From positions 1 to 13,440 of the forward strand of contig RFZH01000043.1 of NCBI GenBank assembly GCA_009920815.1: DNA of 13,440 bases, read 5' to 3'. The stretch is from Paracoccaceae bacterium (GTDB lineage Bacteria > Pseudomonadota > Alphaproteobacteria > Rhodobacterales > Rhodobacteraceae). Made by a program: the position numbers and the translations under genes. This document shows, piece by piece, positions 1 to 6,742 of this stretch; within the stretch, counting starts at the first letter, position 1; the number at the start of each line of letters is the position of its first letter. The notes under the pieces were generated by a model. The model searched no databases and had not been told where the DNA came from. It was given only the letters and a program-made list of their open reading frames with translations.

Positions 1-572
1 AGCAACGCCATGCCGATTGGCAACATTGCATATGGGATGAAACGAGGCAGTTTTTCGTATTCTTCGCCTTCATTCATCAATGGCTCTAACCAACGCAACC
101 ATTCTGGTAGCGGAATATCAATCACCGTGTACCACGCGCGATAGGATGTGCGTTTCATCTCTTCCAAGCCTGTTGGAAACCAACGCCCGGTCGTCTGTGG
201 CAGGTTGGCAAAATTCGCCCAATAGTCCCAAGCACCTTTCAACAACAAAAACGCGTAAACTATACACAAGAGCGCGCTCAACAGGCCAAGAAATTTTCGA
301 CGCGTCGGGCGCAACGCGTTGATCAAGGCATCAACACCCAAATGAGCAGTCATCTTTACGGCATAGCTGATGCCCAGCAAAACAAGCCACGCAAACATAA
401 AAGTGACAAGTTCAAGGCCCCAGATAAGCCCAGTATCAAATCCATAGCGTAACACGACATTCACAAATGTGACCAGCGTCATGAGACCCAGCAAAGCGGC
501 TATGGCGATTTCTTCGAAATTATGAACAAATCTGCCAATTGCTCCTGCGGGTTGATAGCGAGATGACGACAT
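1..572 (-). CDS. dctQ: TRAP transporter small permease DctQ (partial, runs off window start)
   Basis: I translated this on the minus strand from ATG 572-570, preceded by a purine-rich GGGGAGAG ribosome site. 190 codons are open to the window edge, so the C-terminus is missing. The product is the small membrane subunit of a tripartite ATP-independent periplasmic (TRAP) C4-dicarboxylate transporter, which links the binding protein DctP to the large permease DctM in the inner membrane. Hydrophobic segments lie at about residues 22-40, 50-72, 95-112 and 178 onward, the four-helix DctQ pattern. The stretch after residue 170, with E-Y-E-K-L-P-R-F-I-P followed by a hydrophobic run, is typical of dicarboxylate DctQ proteins. 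It lies 77 bp downstream of dctP, with a terminator-like hairpin between. dctM is expected next, outside the window. Family assignment is firm; the exact substrate is inferred from dctP and dctBD. Confidence 0.9.
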   Translation of the reverse strand, partial: MSSSRYQPAGAIGRFVHNFEEIAIAALLGLMTLVTFVNVVLRYGFDTGLIWGLELVTFMFAWLVLLGISYAVKMTAHLGVDALINALRPTRRKFLGLLSALLCIVYAFLLLKGAWDYWANFANLPQTTGRWFPTGLEEMKRTSYRAWYTVIDIPLPEWLRWLEPLMNEGEEYEKLPRFIPYAMLPIGMAL

Positions 573-599
573 CTCTCCCCCCAATTCTAGCTAAGATAC

Positions 600-635
600 A
601 AAAATCCCGAACCCATCGTTCAGAAAGGTTCGGGA
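600..635 (-). terminator. Hairpin with U-run between dctP and dctQ
   Basis: On the minus strand a perfect 9-bp inverted repeat (TCCCGAACC at 605-613 against GGTTCGGGA at 627-635, 13-nt loop) is followed at once by five U (600-604). It starts 15 nt after the dctP stop and ends about 28 nt before dctQ. This is the form of an intrinsic terminator. Because dctQ follows on the same strand with no clear promoter of its own, it probably acts as a partial terminator or mRNA-stabilising 3' end, giving more DctP than DctQ/DctM. Confidence 0.8.
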
Positions 636-649
636 ACAAAGCATTAAGA

Positions 650-1648
650 TTAATTCTTTGCGTTGATCGCTTGCGCAGCGTCGATGTTTTCTTGACCAAC
701 ATCCTCTAGGAATTGGCCCCAAACTGGTTTCATCGCATCAACCCATGCTTGGCGCTGTTCTGCAGTCAATTCGCGAATTGTTGTGCCCGCATCCAAAACC
801 GCTTGGCGCGCTTTGGCATCGGTGTCTCCGCCTTCAGCGTTGTTTTTCACGGTTACTTCGTTGATGATTGTGGTCAATTGTGTACGCACATCGTCAGGCA
901 GACCATCCCAGAAATCCACAGATGTTACCAACATATAGTCGATCAAACCGTGGTTTGTTTCGGTTACGCCATCTTGAACTTCGAAAAACTTTTTCGTGTA
1001 GATGTTGGACCATGTGTTTTCTTGGCCGTCAACAACACCCGTTTGTAGCGCGCCGTAGACTTCGGAAAATGCCATTGGCTGTGGGCTTGCGTTCAAAGCT
1101 GCGATTTGTGCTTTGATAACCTCTGATGGCTGAATACGGAATTTCAGGCCAGCGGCGTCAGATGGATTGATCAACGGCTTGTTTGCCGAGAACTGCTTCA
1201 TGCCGTTGTGCCAGAACTCAAGACCCAACAAACCACGACGCACCATGGACTCTTTCATCGCTTGACCTGCTTCTGAGTTTTGGAACTCATCAACAGCTGC
1301 CATGTTTTTGAACATGAACGGGATATCGAACAAGCGGAATACTTTTGTGAATTGCTCGAATTTTGACAAAGACGGCGCTGCAAGCTGTACGTCGCCCTGC
1401 AACATTGCCTCTAGAACAGCGTCATCGTTATACAATGTCGAGTTCGGGAAAACTTCCATACAGGCTTTGCCATTCATTTCGTCATTGACACGGTTCATCA
1501 ATTCGACGGCTGCTTTGCCTTTTTGCGTTGCTTCTGTTGTCACGTGGCTGAATTTGATAACAATTTCGCCATCATCACAGGCCGCAGAAACGGCACCAGC
1601 TGAGACAGTAAGCGTAAGCGCGGTCAGCGCTGCGGTAAATAATTTCAT
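650..1648 (-). CDS. dctP: TRAP transporter C4-dicarboxylate binding protein DctP
   Basis: Periplasmic solute-binding protein (332 aa) that captures C4-dicarboxylates such as malate, succinate and fumarate and delivers them to the DctQM permease. ATG 1648 was chosen over an in-frame ATG at 1663 because the ribosome site GGGAGG lies between them, 7-8 nt before 1648. Residues 1-23 form a Sec signal peptide with a small-residue cleavage region (V-S-A-A) before C-D-D-G. The DctP fold is supported by the conserved block around residues 168-215: L-K-F-R171-I-Q-P-S, then M-A-F-S-E-V-Y, then G-V-V-D-G-Q-E-N-T-W. In this family the Arg of the R-I-Q motif pairs with the substrate carboxylate. Length is normal. 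It is the first gene of dctPQ(M), downstream of dctBD on the same strand. Dicarboxylate specificity is inferred from the motif block and the neighbouring DctBD system. Confidence 0.93.
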   Translation of the reverse strand: MKLFTAALTALTLTVSAGAVSAACDDGEIVIKFSHVTTEATQKGKAAVELMNRVNDEMNGKACMEVFPNSTLYNDDAVLEAMLQGDVQLAAPSLSKFEQFTKVFRLFDIPFMFKNMAAVDEFQNSEAGQAMKESMVRRGLLGLEFWHNGMKQFSANKPLINPSDAAGLKFRIQPSEVIKAQIAALNASPQPMAFSEVYGALQTGVVDGQENTWSNIYTKKFFEVQDGVTETNHGLIDYMLVTSVDFWDGLPDDVRTQLTTIINEVTVKNNAEGGDTDAKARQAVLDAGTTIRELTAEQRQAWVDAMKPVWGQFLEDVGQENIDAAQAINAKN

Positions 1649-1671
1649 TTGATTTCCTCCCAAAGAAATAA

Positions 1672-1688
1672 AGCCCGCATGCGGGGCT
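1672..1688 (-). terminator. Weak GC hairpin between dctD and dctP
   Basis: On the minus strand AGCCC, a 7-nt loop and GGGCT are followed by TTATTTCTTT. The stem is only 5 bp with a possible bulged extension. It lies about 25-40 nt upstream of the dctP start codon. It could end dctBD transcripts or form a leader hairpin on the dctP mRNA; the sequence does not decide between these. Confidence 0.4.
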
Positions 1689-1695
1689 GGTTATA

Positions 1696-1724
1696 TTTAA
1701 TGTTATTTCTTGTTTGAAATGCAA
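1696..1724 (-). promoter_or_regulatory. Candidate sigma-70-type promoter of dctP
   Basis: On the minus strand, TTGCAT (1719-1724) and ATTAAA (1696-1701) are 17 bp apart, a fair match to -35 and -10 boxes, in an AT-rich stretch about 50 nt upstream of the dctP start. The -35 box is about 97 bp downstream of the nearer dyad site for DctD. I found no GG-N10-GC sigma-54 promoter in this gap. This is a pattern match only. Confidence 0.3.
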
Positions 1725-1820
1725 ACGCTTCAAATGAGTTTTTAAGATCGATATTTAAAATAATACTTTCAATGACTTACGTGATGCTTCTGATGACCAA
1801 AAATATGTTATCGTTAACAT

Positions 1821-1838
1821 TGTGCGATTTCTCGCACA
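1821..1838. promoter_or_regulatory. Putative DctD-binding site 1 upstream of dctP
   Basis: A perfect dyad: TGTGCGA, 4-bp spacer, TCGCACA. DctD sites upstream of rhizobial dicarboxylate genes are tandem inverted repeats of this general kind, and the dctD gene ends 40 bp away. It lies about 173-190 bp upstream of the dctP start, a suitable place for an upstream activator site. Confidence 0.7.
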
Positions 1839-1853
1839 GAGGCACACAGCACC

Positions 1854-1871
1854 TGTGCGGAAAACCACACA
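1854..1871. promoter_or_regulatory. Putative DctD-binding site 2 upstream of dctP
   Basis: TGTGCGG, 4-bp spacer, CCACACA: the same architecture as site 1 with one mismatch between the arms. Its centre is 33 bp from that of site 1, about three helical turns, so two regulator dimers would sit on the same face of the DNA. It ends 6 bp from the dctD stop codon. Confidence 0.65.
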
Positions 1872-1877
1872 CTTCAA

Positions 1878-3110
1878 CTAGCGAAAATTATCCGCCCGAA
1901 TCCCATGCTTGGACAGTTTGTCGTAAAATGTCTTGCGTGGTAGTTTCAAAATCTTAATCGCTTCGCTGACACGACCGTCGCATTTGCGCAACGTGTCAAT
2001 TAAAATGGATCGCTCAACCTTGGCCATCTGGTTGGCCAGGCTGGGCAAGTCTTGTTCATCAAGCGGTGTTTCGGTCTCAACGCCCAAAACAAATCGCATC
2101 GCAAGGCTCATCAGTGCGCGTGCGTTGCCGGGCCAGTCGCGTGCCATCAGATCGGCCAAGTAATCCGCAGAAATCGTGGGGATCGCAAGCCCAGATTGTT
2201 CTGCCGCCTGCGCGACATAGTGACGAAACAGCACAGGAATGTCGTCAGGGCGCTCTGACAAAGACGGAATGCGTACCGTCACCGCATTTAAGCGATAGAA
2301 CAAGTCAACCATCACGCGGCCTTCTGCCTCTAGCATATTAAGGGGGATGTTAGTGCCCGCAATGATACGCGGCAATGGGTCAGACCCGTCCATCCGGTCC
2401 TGAAGCGCGATTTGCGTGTCTGGTGGCATTGCGTCAATGGCATCCAAAAACAATGTGCCGCCCACACATTCTTCTAGTGCACTATGCAGGGCAGCGCGCT
2501 CCAACCCATCGGCCGATCGTTTAACAAACGGGCCATGTGATCGCATTGAAGACAGGTGGATGACCTCTGCCACTTTTGAAATGCCTGTGCCCGCGGCGCC
2601 GGACACCAAGACGTCGGTCGATAATGCGGCCGCCGCACGTACTTGTTTTCGCAATGTTTCAGCGGCAGTACTGTCGCCAAATATCAACCGCGCCGCAGGA
2701 TCCGAGGTTTCAATCTGTTGTTTCAATTGCCTATTTTCCAAAACCAGCAAACGCGTCTTTAATGCGCGGTCGAGCACTGGCAATAAAACATCCGCACCAC
2801 AGGGTTTTTCCAGAAAATCAAACGCCCCCTTGCCGACCGCTTTCACAGCCATCGGAATGTCGCCCTCGCCGGTCAAGATAATCAAAGGCAGCTCGGCATC
2901 GATGCTTTGTACGTAATCCAGAACATAAAACCCATCCCGCCCCGGCATGCGAACGTCGGTCAAAATCACGCCGGCAAAGTCCACTGTGATATGGTCTTTT
3001 GCCTCGACAAAGGACCCCGCCGTCAAGACAACGTAATCCGCCAATTCCAGCGTTTGGGCCACCGCATGGCGCACCGCACTATCGTCATCAATTACCAGCA
3101 CAAGGCCCAT
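1878..3110 (-). CDS. dctD: DctD-family response regulator with degenerate AAA+ domain
   Basis: Response regulator (410 aa) of the DctBD pair, expected to activate dctPQM. The receiver domain (1-120) is intact: acidic pocket D8-D9-D10, phospho-acceptor D52 (in L-T-D-V-R-M-P), T80 and K102. The C-terminal Fis-type helix-turn-helix is also intact (about 368-405). The central domain resembles the sigma-54 activator ATPase (end block F-Y-R-L-N, then P-S-L-S-E-R-P-D-D-I-P) but is eroded: the Walker A position reads GAAGTGIS (171-178) without the lysine, Walker B ends D-A (223-224) instead of D-E, and the segment that carries GAFTGA is gone, about 20 residues shorter than in NtrC. An Arg expected six residues before the conserved Y-R-L Arg is Met. 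ATG 3110 was chosen because its A is the last base of the dctB stop (TGATG) and AGGGG lies 7 nt upstream; a GTG at 3113 is the alternative. ATP hydrolysis and sigma-54 contact are unlikely; DNA binding is likely. Confidence 0.88.
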   Translation of the reverse strand: MGLVLVIDDDSAVRHAVAQTLELADYVVLTAGSFVEAKDHITVDFAGVILTDVRMPGRDGFYVLDYVQSIDAELPLIILTGEGDIPMAVKAVGKGAFDFLEKPCGADVLLPVLDRALKTRLLVLENRQLKQQIETSDPAARLIFGDSTAAETLRKQVRAAAALSTDVLVSGAAGTGISKVAEVIHLSSMRSHGPFVKRSADGLERAALHSALEECVGGTLFLDAIDAMPPDTQIALQDRMDGSDPLPRIIAGTNIPLNMLEAEGRVMVDLFYRLNAVTVRIPSLSERPDDIPVLFRHYVAQAAEQSGLAIPTISADYLADLMARDWPGNARALMSLAMRFVLGVETETPLDEQDLPSLANQMAKVERSILIDTLRKCDGRVSEAIKILKLPRKTFYDKLSKHGIRADNFR

Positions 3111-4804
3111 CACGCATCCCCTTTGAATGGCTGCAATTCAACCGTCATCTTGGCACCCTCGCCGGTATTTTCACCGCGTATATCGCCACCAAAGCTTTGG
3201 ACAAGACCGTAGGAAATCGACAGACCCAAACCCATGCCGTCCCCATCACCAACCGTTTTGGTCGAATAAAACGGATCAAACATTTTTTCGGGTTCGTCGA
3301 TACCGGGTCCGGTGTCGGACACCGACAATTGAATTGCCTGACCTTGTGTCACACAAATTCGAATGACACGACGGTCTGACCCGGCCATTGCATCCGCTGC
3401 ATTTGAAATCAAGTTCACGACAACTTGTCCCAGCCGCACTTCGCCGGCCACAACATAGATCGGATGATCAGGTGCGTCCCATTCAACGCTAATATCGTCT
3501 TTCTGACAGCGACTGTTCATCAATTCTAACGCTGTATCAACGACCGAAACGACATCAACACGCCCCATGGGTTCGTGTTCATTTCGGGCAAATGCACGCA
3601 GGTTTTTGATAATGCGCGCCATACGCTTTGACAGCTGTGTGATTTGCGTCAGGTTTGACGTTACAGTGTCAAATTTATCTTTTTTCATAAACGCAACCGC
3701 ATTATCCGCATATTGCTGGATCGCCATAAGAGGTTGGTTCAATTCATGACTGATGCCTGCCGACATCTGACCTAAAGCACTTAATTTTCCGGCGCGAACC
3801 AAATCGTCTTGGGCACGGCGCAATTCAATTGTGCGTTCTTGGACGCTGCGTTCCAATCGTACATTCGCTTCGGCCAACGCTTGTCGGCGGTGGACAAAAA
3901 ACAAACTTACCAATCCGAAAAACATCAAACTGCTGCCTGCGATCACAGCCTGCAAAAGGGCAATGCGACGCGCAGATGTCAGATCAACCAAAGCCTCGGC
4001 CTGCAATCCAATTGTCGGCAAATCTGCCACCAGATGCAACGCATGATCAGGTACATAAGGGCCCCAGTTGACGTGCCACACTTCGTGCGTGTCAGCCAAA
4101 AGAGACACCCGCACCGATGTATAGTCCACCTCATCGGGCGGATGCAGGCCAACTTCACCGACATCACGCCGCCAGCCCAAAATTTCCGAACGGTTGGAAA
4201 TGAAAACTTCGCCCCCCTCATCCACGAAATACACTGTTGGCCGCGTACCGCGCCATTGTGATTCAATCCGACCGACATCGACCACAACAATCAGCGCTGC
4301 ATCGACAGCCCGTCGCGGCCCAAAATACGGGGCAGCGTAATAATAACTGCGGATTTGAAAAACGGGGTCAAACCCGTGTGCGACGCCTAATGCGCCTGTC
4401 ATGGCTCGCTGAAAATAGGACGCCTGCGGGATATTCCGCAATCGATCGCGGGTGGCTGAGGCCAACACATTGCCGCGTATATCGACATAAGCCAAAGTCA
4501 CAGCACCTGTTTTATCGGCAGCCGCCCGCAATATCCGCTCTGCCGCTTTGCGATCAAGCTCACTTGCCCCCTCGTGCGTAAGGGTGACTAGCGTTGGGTG
4601 ATTTGCCATTAAAACGGCCAACTCTTGATAGCGCTGCAATTGTGCACGCAACCGATCAACGGCAAGTGCTAGATCAGATTGCGACCGCGCCGACACCTGT
4701 TCAACCGCGCGTATATATCCCACATACCAGATCGCACCACCGAAAATAAGTGCGGCAGCACATAAGGGTGCAAAAGACCAAAATATCAAACGGCGTCCAA
4801 TCAT
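3110..4804 (-). CDS. dctB: C4-dicarboxylate sensor histidine kinase DctB
   Basis: Inner-membrane sensor kinase (564 aa) that detects external dicarboxylates and phosphorylates DctD. Order of parts: transmembrane helix about 7-30; periplasmic double-PAS/Cache sensor about 31-278, including the L-A-Y-V-D-I-R-G-N and Y-Y-Y-A-A-P-Y stretches typical of DctB sensors; second helix about 281-304; coiled coil 305-340 (Q-E-R-T-I-E-L-R); HisKA with phospho-acceptor H353 in S-H-E-L-N-Q-P; HATPase with N box N464/N468, G1 box D-T-G-P-G at 497-501, F box around 509-515 and G2 box G-M-G-L-G-L at 523-528. All catalytic boxes are present, so the kinase should be active, in contrast to the eroded ATPase of its partner. 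ATG 4804 has only a weak ribosome site (AAG). It is divergent from the P450 gene at 4860 across 55 bp. Confidence 0.92.
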   Translation of the reverse strand: MIGRRLIFWSFAPLCAAALIFGGAIWYVGYIRAVEQVSARSQSDLALAVDRLRAQLQRYQELAVLMANHPTLVTLTHEGASELDRKAAERILRAAADKTGAVTLAYVDIRGNVLASATRDRLRNIPQASYFQRAMTGALGVAHGFDPVFQIRSYYYAAPYFGPRRAVDAALIVVVDVGRIESQWRGTRPTVYFVDEGGEVFISNRSEILGWRRDVGEVGLHPPDEVDYTSVRVSLLADTHEVWHVNWGPYVPDHALHLVADLPTIGLQAEALVDLTSARRIALLQAVIAGSSLMFFGLVSLFFVHRRQALAEANVRLERSVQERTIELRRAQDDLVRAGKLSALGQMSAGISHELNQPLMAIQQYADNAVAFMKKDKFDTVTSNLTQITQLSKRMARIIKNLRAFARNEHEPMGRVDVVSVVDTALELMNSRCQKDDISVEWDAPDHPIYVVAGEVRLGQVVVNLISNAADAMAGSDRRVIRICVTQGQAIQLSVSDTGPGIDEPEKMFDPFYSTKTVGDGDGMGLGLSISYGLVQSFGGDIRGENTGEGAKMTVELQPFKGDA

Positions 4805-4859
4805 CTTGATTGCAATCTATCAACACATGCTATCAATTGGCCATATTGAAAGGTGCCAA
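4805..4859. promoter_or_regulatory. Short divergent intergenic region dctB / P450
   Basis: The 55 bp between two divergent start codons must hold elements for at least one of the two transcripts. It contains a perfect 10-bp palindrome GATTGCAATC (4808-4817), which is very close to the dctB start, and a loose inverted repeat TCAAT/ATTGA further right. I see no convincing -35/-10 pair for either gene. Confidence 0.35.
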
Positions 4860-6041
4860 ATGAAAAAGATTTCTCAATCCCCGACTGATCCAAATTTTGT
4901 CCAAAATCCTTACAAGTTTTACAGCGACCGACTACAAGAGGACGGCGCCGTCTTTTGGTCTGACTACAATATGGTCGCTGTGTTTGATTACGAAACAGTC
5001 GCAACATTGATCAAAGATAAACGATTGGGCCGCGAAGTCCCCAAAGAGCTTGCCCCAAACCACGCACCACACCTAAAGCCGTTTTATGATATCGAAGCGC
5101 ATTCCATGCTGGAATTGGAACCGCCCCGCCACACACGGCTGCGGTCTTTGGTCCTGCGGGCGTTCACATCGCGCCGCATCGCATCGCTCGCCCCTGAAAT
5201 AAAAACGCTCTGCCATGACCTCATCGACCGATTTCCAAAGGATCACGTCGATCTATTACCACAGTATGCGCAACACATCCCAGTAATCATCATTGCCCGT
5301 CTTTTGGGCGTTCCCGAAACGATGGCACCAGACTTATTACGGTGGTCAAATGACATGGTCATGATGTACCAAGCAAGACGCACCCGCGCACTCGAAGATC
5401 GCGCAGTCGCCTCCGCCCAGGAATTTGCGGATTTTATCCGTGGTTATATCAATCAAAAACGAAACACACCTGCGGATGATTTGCTCACCCATCTGCTCCA
5501 AGCTGAGGAAGACGGTGAAAAACTCTCGACCGATGAACTGATCACGACCTGCATTCTTTTACTGAATGCCGGCCACGAAGCAACGGTTCACACCCTTGGA
5601 AATGGTATTAAAACTCTGCTCGAACACGACATTGACCTCAACCATCTAACGCCCCCAAATATCGAGTCAACGGTTGAGGAAATCCTAAGATATGATCCGC
5701 CCGTTCATATGTTCACGCGCTATGCCTATGACACACTCACTCTAAACGGCGTGACACTCGAACGCGGTGATCAGGTCGCTTATGTTTATGGTGCCACGGG
5801 CCGTGATCCTCGTCGTTGGACTGATCCAGACCGCTTTGACCCAACGCGCGCAATCCAAAAAAACCTTGCGTTTGGCGGCGGCATTCACTTTTGCGTTGGC
5901 GCGCCCCTCGCGCGATTGGAACTTCAAATTGCGCTGCCTATTCTTTTTGAACGGCACCCCAACCTAAGACTTGTACGAACACCACAGTTTCAAAACATCT
6001 ACCACTTCCACGGATTGGAAAATCTGATCGTATCTCTTTGA
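4860..6041 (+). CDS. Cytochrome P450 (soluble bacterial type)
   Basis: Soluble heme monooxygenase, 393 aa, the usual length for bacterial class I P450s, which take electrons from a ferredoxin. ATG 4860 was chosen for the AAAGG site 7 nt upstream; a TTG at 4806 would add 18 residues and has no such site. Seen motifs: E-P-P-R-H-T-R-L-R (87-95), I-helix A-G-H-E-A-T (237-242) with the acid and threonine for oxygen activation, ExxR at E274/R277, G-R-D-P (314-317), and the heme loop F-G-G-G-I-H-F-C-V-G with ligand C345. All key residues are present, so it should be active. No ferredoxin gene is adjacent; the nearest reductase is fpr at 11157. The substrate cannot be told from the sequence. It ends 97 bp from the convergent lrp gene. 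Confidence 0.92.
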   Translation: MKKISQSPTDPNFVQNPYKFYSDRLQEDGAVFWSDYNMVAVFDYETVATLIKDKRLGREVPKELAPNHAPHLKPFYDIEAHSMLELEPPRHTRLRSLVLRAFTSRRIASLAPEIKTLCHDLIDRFPKDHVDLLPQYAQHIPVIIIARLLGVPETMAPDLLRWSNDMVMMYQARRTRALEDRAVASAQEFADFIRGYINQKRNTPADDLLTHLLQAEEDGEKLSTDELITTCILLLNAGHEATVHTLGNGIKTLLEHDIDLNHLTPPNIESTVEEILRYDPPVHMFTRYAYDTLTLNGVTLERGDQVAYVYGATGRDPRRWTDPDRFDPTRAIQKNLAFGGGIHFCVGAPLARLELQIALPILFERHPNLRLVRTPQFQNIYHFHGLENLIVSL

Positions 6042-6070
6042 CCGGACACCCACACACATTTTTTGTCTGA

Positions 6071-6131
6071 AAATATCCTGGGGGTGTGGGGGCAAAGCCC
6101 CCGCGGTCGTCGGACCGCTTCAGCGATCCGA
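6071..6131. repeat. Double-hairpin intergenic repeat, copy 1
   Basis: Two adjacent inverted repeats: GGGGGC/GCCCCC (6088-6093 and 6097-6102, 3-nt loop) and TCGGACCGCT/AGCGATCCGA (about 6110-6131, one mismatch). The block aligns along its whole length with 12007-12066, where the hairpins are perfect. It sits between convergent genes (P450 and lrp), so it may work as a two-way terminator. Similar elements are common between genes in Rhodobacteraceae. Confidence 0.75.
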
Positions 6132-6138
6132 TCAGGTA

Positions 6139-6594
6139 TTATAAAGGCAACCGCGTCGTGGATTTAATCTCTTGCATTGACAAAAGCGCTGTCACGTTAT
6201 GCACTTTAACCTCGGAAATCAAACTTTGATAAAACGCATCATAGGCGCGCGCATTTTTCACCCGGACTTTCAAAATGTAATCGATATCACCGGCCAATCT
6301 GTGCGCCTCTTGGACCTCAGCCCGCCCTTGCAGCGCAGATAGAAACGCAGATTGCCACGCAGCATCGTGTTCGCTGGTGCGGATTAACACAAAAAAGCAC
6401 GCTTCAAATCCCAAGGCATCGGGGTCAAGATGGGCAACCGTCTCACCGATAATGCCAGCATCTTTTAATTTGCGAATCCGATTCCAAACCGGTGTCTTTG
6501 AACTGCCCACGGTCTTTGCAATTTCATCCAATGATTGGCTCGCATCGGTTTGCAGCTCAATCAAAATTTTCCGATCTAGATCATCTAATCGCAT
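6139..6594 (-). CDS. Lrp/AsnC family transcriptional regulator
   Basis: A 151-aa DNA-binding regulator of normal Lrp length. The N-terminal winged helix-turn-helix (about 1-60) begins L-D-D-L-D-R-K-I-L and contains the recognition helix region S-S-K-T-P-V-W-N-R-I-R-K-L-K-D-A-G-I-I; the C-terminal ligand and oligomerisation (RAM) domain follows, including G-D-I-D-Y-I-L-K-V. It is divergent from cysG, with 148 bp between the starts holding two palindromes. Lrp-type genes next to the cysG-cysI-cysH cluster recur in Rhodobacteraceae, so it probably controls sulfate assimilation, perhaps sensing a sulfur amino acid; the effector is unknown. The ribosome site is weak (AGAAAAG). Confidence 0.88.
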   Translation of the reverse strand: MRLDDLDRKILIELQTDASQSLDEIAKTVGSSKTPVWNRIRKLKDAGIIGETVAHLDPDALGFEACFFVLIRTSEHDAAWQSAFLSALQGRAEVQEAHRLAGDIDYILKVRVKNARAYDAFYQSLISEVKVHNVTALLSMQEIKSTTRLPL

Positions 6595-6621
6595 TATCTT
6601 TTCTCACCCAACACATATTCA

Positions 6622-6633
6622 GGAATATATTCC
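6622..6633. promoter_or_regulatory. Palindrome near lrp start
   Basis: GGAATATATTCC is a perfect 12-bp palindrome 28 bp upstream of the lrp start codon. It overlaps a second small dyad (TATTC-AG-GAATA, 6616-6627). Candidate operator for autoregulation by the Lrp-type protein; the link is inferred from position only. Confidence 0.45.
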
Positions 6634-6688
6634 GCATTTCAATGCACTTATCAAACAATAAGGCTTATTTCTCGGGAATACTAGCCAA

Positions 6689-6711
6689 AATATAGAATTA
6701 TTTTCTATATT
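6689..6711. promoter_or_regulatory. Putative operator upstream of cysG
   Basis: A perfect AT-rich dyad: AATATAGAA, 5-bp spacer TTATT, TTCTATATT. It ends 31 bp before the cysG start, and TATATT within its right arm (6706-6711) could serve as a -10 box. Lrp/AsnC sites are AT-rich dyads of about this size, so this is the best candidate site for control of the cys operon by the divergent regulator. Confidence 0.55.
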
Positions 6712-6742
6712 ACATCAAGAAATCTTGAATGACGGAGCGATC

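Noticed and set aside
1784..1799. Possible sigma-54 promoter for dctP on the minus strand (TGG...AGCA)
   Set aside because: The GG and GC are 9 nt apart, not 10, the flanking bases do not match, and it lies too close to the DctD dyads.
1821..1871. Repeated GTGCG/CGCAC units as a possible CRISPR or transposon end
   Set aside because: Only two short dyads with no spacers, direct-repeat flanks or transposase; better explained as regulator sites.
2416..2916. Plus-strand open frame of 166 codons
   Set aside because: It lies wholly antisense to dctD, whose protein has clear receiver and Fis domains; no family similarity or ribosome site.
3809..4261. Plus-strand open frame of 150 codons inside dctB
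   Set aside because: Antisense shadow of the conserved kinase gene; composition unlike a real protein.
4806..4859. TTG start adding 18 residues to the first P450
   Set aside because: It would fill nearly the whole divergent gap; ATG 4860 has a good ribosome site and the normal P450 start.
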